This document shows positions 1-10,895 of a stretch of DNA of 64,000 bases, piece after piece. The notes under the pieces are model-generated. The model saw nothing but the letters and a program-made list of their open reading frames with translations, had not been told where the DNA came from and made no database searches. Numbering within the stretch: the first letter of the stretch is position 1; each line of letters opens with the position of its first letter. Position numbers and translations under genes: made by a program. Origin of the DNA: Spirodela intermedia (lineage: Eukaryota > Streptophyta > Magnoliopsida > Alismatales > Araceae); NCBI GenBank assembly GCA_902729315.2, contig LR746279.1:5001-69000 (forward strand), read 5' to 3'.

Positions 1-1
1 A

Positions 2-2335
2 GATCCAACCGTTGATCTTGAGATCAACGGAGGGGATCACGTGGCCATAAAGGCGCCGCAACTTTTTGCGATCGCCGATGCCTCGGCTGGGACGCTGGTG
101 ACGTCATCAACGTCAGACACGGTGGACGTAGCGCCACCTGAGGTCGCTTTAGCCCAGGTCATGCCGGCCCAGCCCAGCGAGGCTGCGCTGGCTCAGGACG
201 TACAGGCACAGGCCCAGGTGGCCCAGGCCCAGGCCCAGGTGGCCCAGGCCCAAGCCCAGGTGACCCAGGCCAAGCCTGAACAGCCGGCTCAGGCTGCACC
301 GGTCCAATCTCTTGCCCAGGCAAGGGGCAAGAGCCTGCGGCCCAAAAAGAAGATAGGACGCCGACTTTTACGTCCCCCCTCGGCTACGTCCTCTAAGCCT
401 ACCTCGAGTCAACAAATCGAACCAACTAGGATCCCAACACTAGTTGAGACACCTATATTGACCCCAAACGCATCCATTGGGCACACTATTACACCTAGTG
501 GGCTAGACTCTACTGTGCCCCATAGGCCAAACCCGACTATACCCACTAGACACCTATCATGGGCGCAACGAGTGTCTAACCCCTTTGTCCCCTCCACAGA
601 GACTGTCACACCACAGGAACCGCTACGTCATGTACTATTCCCAACCTATGATACCACTGTCCCAGTGCGAAGCTATAGCGATGATGATGGGAGGAGGACA
701 ATAGCTTTTACTTATGAGGAGGTCTCCCAGATGGCAGCCGCATTCCAATATACCTTAGTTGGTCGTTTCACTACGAAACGACCAACCATAGGTGACATAG
801 AGAAGATTTACATGGCACCTGGAAATTTTCAGGGCCGAGTCTCCATCGGAGCTCGAGACTATCGTAGCATATACATCCGCTTTGAGCTAGAAGCGGATTA
901 TCGCCGAGCATGGAGCCGACCCACTTGGAGAATGGGGGAGTCTACCCTCCATACCCACAGATGGACACCACAAAATGACATAGGGCACCAAGCACATCAG
1001 TCTCATGTGGTTCCATTATGGGTGGGCTTCCCTGGCCTACCTGCCCATTTATTTACGCCAAAGGCACTTGAGTCTTTGGCAAATGCGGTGGGAACATTCA
1101 TATGCCTTGATCCAGGCGTAAAAATGTTCAACCGACCCGGATATGCACGAGTTTGTATAGAGGTGGACCTAATGGCTCCCCTCCAGAGGACTCTCGTTAT
1201 ACGTAGTGGAGATGATGAACTTTATCAGCCCATCATTTATGAGAGACTACCGTATTTCTGCACACACTGTGCGATCTTGGGCCACACTGTCAGCACATGC
1301 CGTCAGAAGGCATGTACACCACAGACGACCACACGAGCCTTTCTAGTACCGATCTCATATGACGATTACCTCGTCGAAATGAGAAAGGATGCTCAGAGTG
1401 CTCGTCATCCTCAGAGGTCGATTGCCCCTATGGCGGCTCCACCTTCCTTACCTCGGAAGGCACAGGAGAAGCCTAGCTCACTGATTGAGACACAGCATAC
1501 ACGGCGAAAGCCGGCAGCTGGACGCCCTTCTTCCACCTACACAGGGGGGAAGAAAGGAACACGAGAGGCTACACCTTCCCCTTTGAGCAAGGGAAAGCAA
1601 CCCCTAACCTCAAACACCTTCGAGGTCTTAGGGGCTTTAGATGAGAGAGACTTTGAGGGACCTGCACAAAGGGGAACTAGGCCTTCCAAAGGGCTAGCAT
1701 CCTCCACTACGAGGGACTCACCTAGTCCAACCCCCCATACTAGATCCCCCCGGGTTATCCGACCCCCCATACTCACCCACCCCACTCCACCCATTAGTGT
1801 CTCTCCACCACCCAGCTCCTCCCCGCCCATTCACTCGTCCCCACGTAGAAGGAGTCCTTCACCTCTTAGTCCCCACCGACCGAGGTCTACCCCTTTCTCT
1901 GAGGGTATAGGCTTGGGCCCTATCCATCCGCCTCAAATCCCCGTTGATGATCTATTAGGAGGGTCTACCCCCAGCATACTTCCTATTAGTACATCTTACA
2001 TAGCCCCCCATTCTGATTCTTATACCCTCCCCCCCTCTCCCCTATTACAACCGTCAGATCAGTTTCCTATACTTGATCCACCACCCGCTGATTCTAGGGA
2101 GAGCCCCGATAGAGGACAGTGCTTAACGAATCGTCAAGCACCACACCCATCCTCCTCATCTAGTGCTCATGATACTACAGGCCACACGACTAGTACCCAT
2201 GAGGATGGTAGCTCTGAGACTGACATTGAGACTACCTACCCAGAGGAGGGATATCAGACGGAGGTTAGGACCACACGACTCACTAGACGCTCACCTTACT
2301 CCACGAGATCTAGGACTCGTGGGGCCACTCACTAG
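2..2335 (+). CDS. LINE-A1 ORF1 protein (nucleic-acid-binding, partial at 5' end)
   Basis: The frame is open from base 2, so the true start lies before the window; the first in-window candidate start is only GTG. Seen in order: an Ala/Gln-rich low-complexity stretch (about 160-310, units reading AQAQVAQAQ), a DUF4283-like region (about 690-1010, including YRSIYIRFELEADYRRAW), and a CCHC zinc knuckle (CTHCAILGHTVSTC, 1259-1300, spacing C-x2-C-x4-H-x4-C). A Pro/Ser-rich tail of about 250 residues follows. Plant LINE ORF1 proteins of this build are thought to bind the element RNA. The stop TAG (2333-2335) is followed by one codon and then the ORF2 ATG in the same frame. No lesion was found within the visible part. 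Confidence 0.88.
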   Translation, partial: DPTVDLEINGGDHVAIKAPQLFAIADASAGTLVTSSTSDTVDVAPPEVALAQVMPAQPSEAALAQDVQAQAQVAQAQAQVAQAQAQVTQAKPEQPAQAAPVQSLAQARGKSLRPKKKIGRRLLRPPSATSSKPTSSQQIEPTRIPTLVETPILTPNASIGHTITPSGLDSTVPHRPNPTIPTRHLSWAQRVSNPFVPSTETVTPQEPLRHVLFPTYDTTVPVRSYSDDDGRRTIAFTYEEVSQMAAAFQYTLVGRFTTKRPTIGDIEKIYMAPGNFQGRVSIGARDYRSIYIRFELEADYRRAWSRPTWRMGESTLHTHRWTPQNDIGHQAHQSHVVPLWVGFPGLPAHLFTPKALESLANAVGTFICLDPGVKMFNRPGYARVCIEVDLMAPLQRTLVIRSGDDELYQPIIYERLPYFCTHCAILGHTVSTCRQKACTPQTTTRAFLVPISYDDYLVEMRKDAQSARHPQRSIAPMAAPPSLPRKAQEKPSSLIETQHTRRKPAAGRPSSTYTGGKKGTREATPSPLSKGKQPLTSNTFEVLGALDERDFEGPAQRGTRPSKGLASSTTRDSPSPTPHTRSPRVIRPPILTHPTPPISVSPPPSSSPPIHSSPRRRSPSPLSPHRPRSTPFSEGIGLGPIHPPQIPVDDLLGGSTPSILPISTSYIAPHSDSYTLPPSPLLQPSDQFPILDPPPADSRESPDRGQCLTNRQAPHPSSSSSAHDTTGHTTSTHEDGSSETDIETTYPEEGYQTEVRTTRLTRRSPYSTRSRTRGATH

Positions 2336-2338
2336 ATC

Positions 2339-5300
2339 ATGATACCTAGCATCATATGGAATTGTCGAGGTATAGGCAACCTCGAAACCCAATTCTATAT
2401 AGCTAGCCTTATCAGACAGTATCGACTAGGTATAGTAGGCCTCATTGAGCCTATGATATCATCAGATCGTATCCAACCCTTACTTAGGAGGTTAGGTATG
2501 GATCATTTTCACTCCAACCCCACGAATCATATTTGGATCTTTTGGACTAGACCATACTCTATGGAGTTGCTAGTCGAGGGACCCCAGCATATCACTATGA
2601 CGGCTCGAGATCTCACCCAAGAGTTTACCTTCTCGGTCATCTATGCATCACATAGATCCGAAGAAAGAGAAACTCTTTGGGCGGACCTAGTTCAATACGT
2701 GAGGGACTACCCTACACTAGTTGAGTCTCCTTGGTACCTAGCAGGTGACTTCAACTGTGTCCGTAATACTAGTGAACGTCAAGGTGGGCGAATCCCTAGG
2801 GCCCGTAACATGGAGATGTTCAATGACTGTATTTTTCGATTAGCTCTTATTGAGCCACCTACATCAGGCGAGGCATGGACGTGGAGCAACAATCGAGGGG
2901 ACGCTTTGATTTATGAGCGTATCGATCGTTGTTTCATCAACAGCATCGCCATGATGCGACATCCCATATTAGTCACGATATTACCCCGTTATAGGTCAGA
3001 TCACACCCCGATCCTCATACTCCCTAAACAGAGTATGAGCACCCACAGACCCCCCTTCAGATTTCAAACCATGTGGCTCCAACATGAAAACTTTCAGAGT
3101 TTCGTACGGAATCACTGGTACGGACAGATCTCAGATTCTCCTATGGAGAACCTTAGCTATAGGTTAAGGAATCTCAAACTCCACCTTAAATGGTGGAACC
3201 GACATATCTATGGGAATGTCCATACCCAAGTTGATGCATTGCAAAAAGAGTTAGCAGAAGTTGAAAGACTACTGCAAGCTAGATATTCAGATGCTGCTTG
3301 GGAAAGGAGGAGTAGAGTGAGTGACCAGCTTGATGAGGTTGTGCGACGACAGGAGTTATTCTATCTCCAGAAATCACGCATCCAGTGGTTACAAGAGGGT
3401 GATAGAAACACTCGTTTCTTTCATGCCTCGGTCGCTCATCGCTCACGTTCAGATTATACCTCTCTTTTAGAGACATATGATCATGACCTTTCCCGCATGC
3501 AGGAGGCAGGGGTTGAGTACTTTCGTACTCTCTTAACCTCTCAGCCGATTGAGATTTCTGATGATATGCTCACTTCGATCCCGTCATTGGTCACTCACCG
3601 TGAGAACTCTCTCATAACAGCCATACCCACGGGAGAAGAGATCAAGGAAGTAGTTTTCTCTATGAGCAGACATCGTGCACCCGGGCCAGATGGTTTCCCA
3701 GCTGATTTTTACATTTCATGTTGGGATATCGTTGGCACTGATCTCATCCAGGCCATCAAGGAAATCTTTCGTCGTAAACTCTTTACACGAAGTTGGAAGG
3801 CCACCTTCCTTGCACTTATACCGAAGGTGACTACCCCAACCTCATTTAGAGACTTTCGACGTATCAGTTTGTGTAACGTGTGTTATAAAGTTGTATCTAA
3901 GATCGTTACACGTAGATTGAGTAGTTTCTTTGATAGACTTATATCTCCAGAACAATGCGGATTTGTCAAGGGACGGTACATTCACGATAACATCATGCTA
4001 GTACATGAACTAGCACAGTCCCTTGGCCATGATTGTCGAGGCTCTAACATCATCATCAAATTAGACATGGAGAAGGCCTTTGATAGGATAGAGTGGAGTT
4101 TCCTCATTAATGTTCTTAGATGCTTTGGGTTCACCGACGACTTCATTGACTTAGTCGATGCATGTGTTAGGGAGAATCATTTCTCTTTATTAGTGAACGG
4201 TAGCTCCACACCATTCTTCACGGCCACGAGAGGTCTACGACAGGGCGATCCACTATCACCCACCCTCTTCATCTTAGTTGAAGAAGTCCTCAGTCGATCC
4301 CTCACCCGAGCGATCAATCAAGGACTTATCCGACCATACTACTCGAAGAGGGGTTGCCCGATCATCTCACACTCCCTCTTTGCTGATGATGCGATACTCT
4401 TCCTCAATGGAGGTGAGACATCCATTAGAGGGCTCATGAGTATTATCTCGAGGTATGAGCGAGCTGCAGGTCAACTCGTAAATGCCTCGAAGAGTAGTTT
4501 CATAGTAGCCCCTTCTACTCCCATAGGGACCATACGACGCATCCAGGGCCTAACAGGGTTCTCTCGTGGACACTTACCTTTTGACTATCTAGGATGTCCT
4601 ATCTTCCTCGGCCGTAGGCGCATACACTATTTTGACGCCCTAGTGGGCAAGTTAAGGAAGAAACTAGCAGGATGGAAGTTACAACTTCTATCCCCTGGAG
4701 GACGGATCCAGTTGATACGCCATGTCCTCATGAGCATACCATTACCTTTTGGCAGTCCATGAGGTACCAGACACCGTCTTACAGTCTATTAGACGGATAT
4801 GTACGTCCTTCCTTTGGGATGGACAACTTGAGGGACCTCGTCGTCAACGCCGAGTTTCTTGGGAGAAAGCATGTCGACCTACGGATGAGGGTGGCCTAGG
4901 TATTAGGCGCCCTCAAGATGTACTTAACATGCTTCAAAAGAAACTCATTTGGAGGATGAGGACCACACCATCGGTGCTAGGTACTTTTGTGTCAGCCAAA
5001 TATGGTGAGTGGGCTCGACAGCCGGCTGACATCAAAGGAGTCAAACGATGGGCAGACTGGCAGCGACATTGGTTGGAGATGGTGCCTCTTATTCGTTGGC
5101 GAGTGGGGCGAGGCGAGATCAGTGCCTGGTACGACACTTGGCTAGAGGACACACCATTGGCCTGTTTTACCACTTTCACATCTTCTTGGCCTCGCTTGAC
5201 GGTAGCCCAGCTTCTCCAAGGAGACACTCGTCTACTTATTGAGAGGCATGGACTACCGTCGGACTTGTTACCAGCCATCACCATGACTGAGATGAGTTTT

Positions 5301-6533
5301 ACTGAGGACCAACCCATCTGGACACTTACCATAGATGGCAGTTTCTCTTGTAGCTCCTCTTGGGAGCACTTTAGAAACCGCTCCCCAAAGACATTTTGGG
5401 GAAATCTCATATGGCATCCGGCCATCACACCTCGTGTTTCGTTCTTCCTGTGGAAGTTCATGCACCGAGGACTACCCACCGACGATCGAGTGATTGTCAC
5501 CGATCAGGAGGTGGAAAGGAAATGTCATTGTTGCTCCATCACGACAGACGAAAGTATGGAACATTTATTTTTCCATAGTGATATCGCTGTCGAGTGTTGG
5601 CGTCAACTTCTAGCGAATTGGCTTCCAATGCTCTCGTACAGACCTACGAGACCACCACTAGAGGTCTTTAGGAGAGTCTTTGACTCACCGACGAGTGTCA
5701 AGGTTTGTCCTTTCATCCGTATCTCCATAGCATATATGTTATGGGAAATATGAAAGGGACGTAACTCATCTCGATATGCAGGCCAAGTGATGCGTGCCAC
5801 AGAGATTATGAGGCACGTAACACAATGGCTTCGGAGTACTCATTCCTTAGTGCCAAATAAAACGAAACGCTCGCGTTCTGTTTGTGAGGCTTTTGGGCTT
5901 TGGGGACTCCATATCATACTTACACAGACATGGACTACTGTCCGATCTGTTAGATGGACACCACCGAGGGCTGGACAGTGGAAACTCAACGTCGACGGAG
6001 CATCTCAAGGCAACCCAGGATCATCTGGAGGAGGCGGTATCTTACGCGATAGTACAGGATGCATTCTCTTTGCCTTTTCGAACTTTTATAATATACAAAC
6101 TAATACTGTGGCAGAGGCTATGGCAATACGGGATGGTTTGTTTCTTTGTGAGGAGCAAAATATTACTAACATTGTCTTAGAATCTGATTCCAAAGTGTTA
6201 GTGGACATGTTACGTGCAGACTCTTGTCCTCATTGGAGGCTCAAGAATATCTGGGCAGACATCATGCGATGTCGAGGACGCATCACAACTATTACGCATC
6301 AATTCCGAGAAGGGAATCAGACAGCTGACGCCCTTGCTGCGCATGGAGTCAGATCGCGTCGGAGGACAGTCTTCTCTTTTTGGCAGGACATGCCCCTGGA
6401 AGCCCGAGGTGCTCATAGACTTGAGCGACTCGGCATACCCTCTTTACGCATACACCGCACTCCACTACCGGCCTCTCCACGACAGTGGCGTATTGCTTGG
6501 AGGAGATCAGGGGTGGTTACTATTGGCCGCTGA
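2339..6533 (+). pseudogene. LINE-A1 ORF2: endonuclease-reverse transcriptase-RNase H, broken
   Basis: Domains in order: APE-like endonuclease (2339-3030; WNCRG, GLIEPM, AGDFNCV, YRSDHTPIL), reverse transcriptase (about 3660-4750; APGPDGF, LDMEKAFDRIEW, GLRQGDPLSP, FADD at 4379-4390), zf-RVT (about 5394-5600; HCCSITTDESMEHLFFH) and a plant-type RNase H (about 5970-6350; NVDGASQGNPG with Asp codon at 5994-5996, ESD at 6180-6188, QTADALA). Lesions seen against A2: loss of 2 bases near 4747 (attacc versus attacacc), which shifts the frame, and TGG to TGA at 5751-5753. One conserved Pro of the FRPISL motif reads Arg. The enzyme would nick target DNA and prime reverse transcription from the nick; as written only the N-terminal 807 residues could be made. 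Confidence 0.92.
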
Positions 6534-7655
6534 AGACCACAATGGAGATACAGCACAACACGGACAACAAGGCACATCGTAATCCACTCGGGTACATTAC
6601 TTCCAATCATTACTCTCCTCATAATCACATCACATCTACTATCTATCATGCTCAAGTAGTGAGGACATAGAACTATCAGCATATGTTGGCATCGGCCCAC
6701 TTTTGAACTATAGGTCTATAGCACATCAGACCTGCCAAACTAGTTGTGAATCGGCAACCTAGCACCTCTCTCAAGATCTTATTAGTACCATCAGCCAGCT
6801 TGAACCCATGAGAAGGTAAAGATCTATATCCATAGGATTGACCCTCTCTCCTCTCTCTCTCTCTCGATTCTCTATTTCTTTCTCCCTCCCTTTCTCTCTC
6901 TAGGAAAAAAAAAAAAAAAAAAAAAAAAAGACAGCCTACTTCTTTTCCCGGAATCACTAGCCCATCATAGACAATTAGTGGAGGGTGAGGGAAAGGGCCC
7001 TAAAACCAAAAAACAAAAAAAAAAAAAAAAAGGGCAACCTTTTTCCCTTCCCTTAATCACTAGCCTAATGTACACCAAATAATGGGCATTAGTGGAGGGT
7101 AAAAGAAGAGGCCCTCAAGGAGAGAGAAAGAAGAGAGAGAGAATAAGAGAAAAGAAAAGAGTTAGAACCAGAGACCAAGTCATTCCTCGTGGGGTGAAAG
7201 GTCCCTTACCTACTTAGAGGAAGTACGGCAACTGATGATACTAACAAGATCTTGGCCAGAGGGATTAGGCGCGTGCAACACTAGCAAGGCAAGTTCATAT
7301 TTGGGCTTATTGTCATGCTTCAGCATAGTTCTATCCTCCTCACTGCCCTAATCACTCTTTTCTCACCACTTTATATCAATTTATTTATCTCTTAGAATCA
7401 CTTACTGCAGCAAACTCTTGTCTTGCAGGAACATTGCATGGCGCACAACATGGAGCTCTCGTCCTACTCCTGTTGAGCAGATCTTCCAACTTTCATAAAC
7501 TCAAAGGCTTTTTCAACCCACTACAAATCAATCACCTTCCTCAAATATGATGAACGTCATGGAGTCTATCTCTAGTATCATCACATCCCCTCTTCAAAAG
7601 AGGTCTTTCATTCTTCATGTCATCCTCGCCCCTTGTGCGAATGAGATCCCACTTA

Positions 7656-7722
<67 letters not shown>
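6534..7722 (+). other. LINE-A1 3' UTR with two internal A-runs and 64-A terminal tract
   Basis: No coding signal. It contains a CT-rich stretch (6842-6900), A-rich runs (about 6904-6929 and 7012-7031), a purine-rich GA tract (about 7120-7170) and the terminal run of 64 A. The same order recurs after A2 (15096-16152) and, antisense, at 45837-46621, which is the reason for treating it as LINE 3' UTR and not a separate SINE. Open frames here that read as long Phe or Lys runs come from the homopolymers. Confidence 0.8.
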
Positions 7723-7724
<2 letters not shown>

Positions 7725-8054
7725 CACCGCATTTGCTCAACTTTTTTCTCTCTCCTCACGATCAGCGCAAATGGTGAGATCTCCTTCGTGTGACCTCAGA
7801 TCGCGCTGAAACCTTTTCCATTCGATTCGAAAGGCCGACAACTATCGGTTTCGAGCTATTACGCATCGAAAACGTGGATTAAAGCCTTTGTTTCGCAATT
7901 ACCTCATCGCGAAGGTAAACTTCCGGAGTTTTCACTTCAAAGGTAATATCTTTCTATTGACTGGGTGAAATTTCATTATTTTTAGTTGAATAGAATCGTA
8001 TTGACCTCGTTTACCATTTTCTCTTCTATATCATTTTTATTTGATGCTTAGCTG
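7723..8054 (+). promoter_or_regulatory. LINE-A2 5' UTR and presumed internal promoter
   Basis: This is the 330-base leader ahead of the ORF1 ATG. It starts with a C/T-rich tract and contains a segment (GGTGAGATCTCC, GACCTCAGATCGCGCTGAAAC) that recurs in diverged form in the LINE-B leaders at 26780-26830 and 38750-38790 (minus). Conservation of a leader between two families, coupled with its position at the full-length 5' end, is what an internal promoter would look like. No promoter element was proved from the sequence. Confidence 0.5.
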
Positions 8055-10892
8055 ATGAGTAGCTCACAGATTTCATCGGGTGACCTCCGTCGCCCAGATG
8101 AAAACTCGCCCGATGAATGCGAGCGAACAGAAGGCCGACACGTAGCAGTAACGGCCTCCTGTCCTCGCCTTCTCTCTCCGCCGGTTGATGTGACCGAGGA
8201 GACGGCCGTAAATGAGCTGAACGGTCGAACCACGGACGTCCGTGATTCGCCATCAGCTAGCGTCTTCCCGAGGCCCGAATCGGAGGGGACAGCAGTTGAC
8301 GCCGTCCATTCTCCTTCCGGGAACGAGGCGACGGCAGGCGAAGAGGCCCCCTCTGATCCAACCATTGATCGTATGATCAATGGTCAGAATCAGCCGGCTA
8401 TAAAGGCCTCAACAGCCGTTACCGAGGCACCGCCCTCGGACGGTCACGGCCATAAAGGCCAACTTGATCCACCCGTTGATCTTGAGATCAACGGAGGGGA
8501 TCACGTGGCCGTAAAGGCGCCGCAACCTTTTGCGATCGCCGATGCCTCGGCTGGGACGCTACTGACGCCATCAACGTCAGACACCGCGGACGATGGCATC
8601 GCACGGAACCCTGCGCCATCACGTGCCGAGCCCCGCTCAGCTGGCACCGTACAGGCGCGGCCCGTGCGAGATTCTGGCAAGGTGGCTAGAGCTGAGCCGG
8701 CCCAGGTCCAGCCCATCGAGGCTGCGCCGGCTCAGGACGCACCGGCCCAGGCCCAGGTGGCCCAGGCCGAGCCTGAGCAGCCGGCTCAGGCTGCACTGGT
8801 CCAAGCTCTTGCCCAGGTAAGGGGCAAGAGCCTGCGGCCCAAAAAGAAGATAGGACGCCGACTTTTACGTCCACCCTCGGCCACGTCCTCTAGGCCTACC
8901 CCGAGTCAACAGATTGAACCGATTTTACCTCTACCTATAGGGGCCCTTAGGCTCTCTCAGACTGAGCTCCTCGAACCAACTAGGATCCCAGCACTAGTTG
9001 AGACCTCCGTATTGGCCCCAAACACATCCCTTGGGCACACCATATCTACACCTAGTGGGCTAGACTCTACTGTGCCCCATAGGCCAAACCCGACTATGCC
9101 CACTAGACACTTATCATGGGCGCAATGAGTGTCTGGACCCTCTGTCCCCTCCACAAAGACTGTCACACCACAGGAACCGTTGCGTCAGGTACTATTCTCA
9201 TTCTATGATACCACTGTCCCAGTGCGAAGCTATAGCGAGGATGATGGGAGGAGGACAATAGCTTTTACTTATGAGGAGGTCTCCCAGATGGCAGCCGCAT
9301 TCCAATATATCTTAGTTGGTCGTTTCACTACGAAACGACCAACCATAGGTGACATAGAGAAGATTTACTTGGCACCTGGAAATTTCCAGGGCCGAGTCTC
9401 CATCGGAGCTCGAGACTATCGTAGCATATACATCCGCTTTGAGCTAGAAGCGGATTATCGCCGAGCATGGAGCCGACCCACCTGGACAATGGGGGAGTCT
9501 ACCCTCTATACCCACAGATGGACACCACAGACCGACATAGGGCACCGAGCACATCAATCCCATGCAGTTCCATTATGGGTGGGCTTCCCTGGCCTACCTG
9601 CCCATTTTTTTACGCCAAAGGCACTTGAGTCTTTGGCAAATGCGGTGAGAACATTCATATGCCTTGACCCAGGCATAAAAATGTTCAACCGGCCAGGATA
9701 TGCACGAGTTTGTATAGAGGTGGACCTAATGGCCCCTCTACAGAGGACTTTCGTTATACGTAGTGGAGATGAGGAGCTTTATCAGCCTATCATTTACGAG
9801 AGATTACCATATTTCTGCACACATTGTGCTATCTTGGGCCACACTGTCAGCACATGCCGTCAGAAGGCAGGTACACCACAGGCGACCACACGAGCCTTTT
9901 TAGTACCGATCTCATATGACGACTATCTCGTCGAAATGAGAAAGGATGCTCAGAGTGCTCGTCATCCTCAGAGGTCGATTGCCCCTATGGCGGCTCCACC
10001 TTCCTTACCTCGGAAGGCACAGGAGAAGCCTAGTTCATTGATTGAGACACAACATGCACGGCGAAAGCCGGCAGCTGGACGCCCTTCTTCCATCTACACA
10101 GGGGGGAAGAAAGGAACACGAGAGGCTACACCTTCCCCTTTGGGCAAGGGAAAGAAACCCCTAACCTCAAACACCTTTGAGGTCTTAGAGGCTTTAGATG
10201 AGAGAGACTTTGAGGGACTTGCACAGAGGGGAACTAGGCCTTCCAAAGGGCTAGCATCCCCCACTACGAGGGACTCACCTAGTCAAACCCCACATACTAG
10301 ATCCCCCCGGGCTATCCGACCCCCCATACTCACCCACCCCACTCCACCCATTAGTGTCTCTCCACCACCCAGCTCCCCCCCGCCCATTCACTCTTCCCCA
10401 CGTAGCAGGAGTCCTTCACCTCTTAGTCCCCACCGACCGAGGTCTACCCCTTTCTCCGAGGGTATAGGCTTGGGCACTACTCATCCCCCTCAAATCCCCG
10501 TCAAGGATCTACTAGGAGGGCCTACCCCCAGCATACTTCCTATTAGTACATCTTATGTAGCCCCTTGTTTTGATTCTTATACCTTCCCCCCCTCTCCCCC
10601 ACTACACCCGCCAGATCAGTTTCCTATACTTGATCCACCACCCGCTGATTCTAGAGAGAGCCCCGATAGAAGACAGTGCTTGACGAATCGTCAAGCACCG
10701 CACCCATCCTCCTCATCTAGTGCTCATGATACTAGTGGCCACACGACTAGTACCCATGAGGATGGTGGCTCTGAGACTGACATTGAGACTACCTACCTAG
10801 AGGAGGGATATCAGACGGAGGCTAGGACCACACGACTCACTAGACGCTCACCTTACTCCACGAGATCTAGGACTCGTGGGGCCACTCATTAG
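8055..10892 (+). pseudogene. LINE-A2 ORF1, interrupted by one TGA
   Basis: ATG at 8055 is the first ATG after the leader and lies in the frame that stays open. Read through one stop, the protein would be about 945 residues. N-terminal repeats of the form VDLEINGG / TIDRMINGQ are encoded by near-perfect palindromes (8361-8384, 8473-8494). Then come an Ala/Gln-rich segment (about 8690-8815), a DUF4283-like region and a CCHC knuckle (9816-9857), and a Pro/Ser-rich tail. The single lesion is TGA at 9126-9128, where A1 has CGA (C to T at a CpG). ORF1 ends TAG (10890-10892), one codon before the in-frame ORF2 ATG. Most differences from A1 are single bases; A2 also has an extra in-frame stretch around 8920-8960. 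Confidence 0.9.
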
Positions 10893-10895
10893 ATC

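Larger units (their letters stand above)
1..7722 (+). mobile_element. LINE-A1: L1-type non-LTR retrotransposon, 5' end outside window
   Basis: The element is read as ORF1 (to 2335), ORF2 (2339-6533), a 3' UTR of about 1.1 kb with internal A-rich tracts, and a terminal run of 64 A (7659-7722). It is near-identical over most of its length to LINE-A2, which follows directly, so comparing the two shows each lesion. By comparison with A2 about 0.45 kb of ORF1 and the 5' UTR lie left of the window. The ORF2 order (endonuclease, reverse transcriptase, zf-RVT, RNase H) is that of plant L1 elements. A1 could not move on its own because ORF2 carries a 2-base deletion and a nonsense codon. Confidence 0.93.

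Noticed and set aside
4934-5500. 188-codon antisense open frame, present again at 13493-14059
   Set aside because: It is the reverse of the zf-RVT part of ORF2 in both LINE-A copies; its conservation follows from the sense coding sequence.
6940-7722. Separate SINE following each LINE-A
   Set aside because: The same order follows both A1 and A2, and the antisense copy with target duplication is best read as a 5'-truncated LINE-A end.
7541-7759. Minus-strand open frame with a long Phe run, and similar frames near 6676-6957
   Set aside because: Produced by the A-tail and A-rich runs of the LINE 3' UTR.
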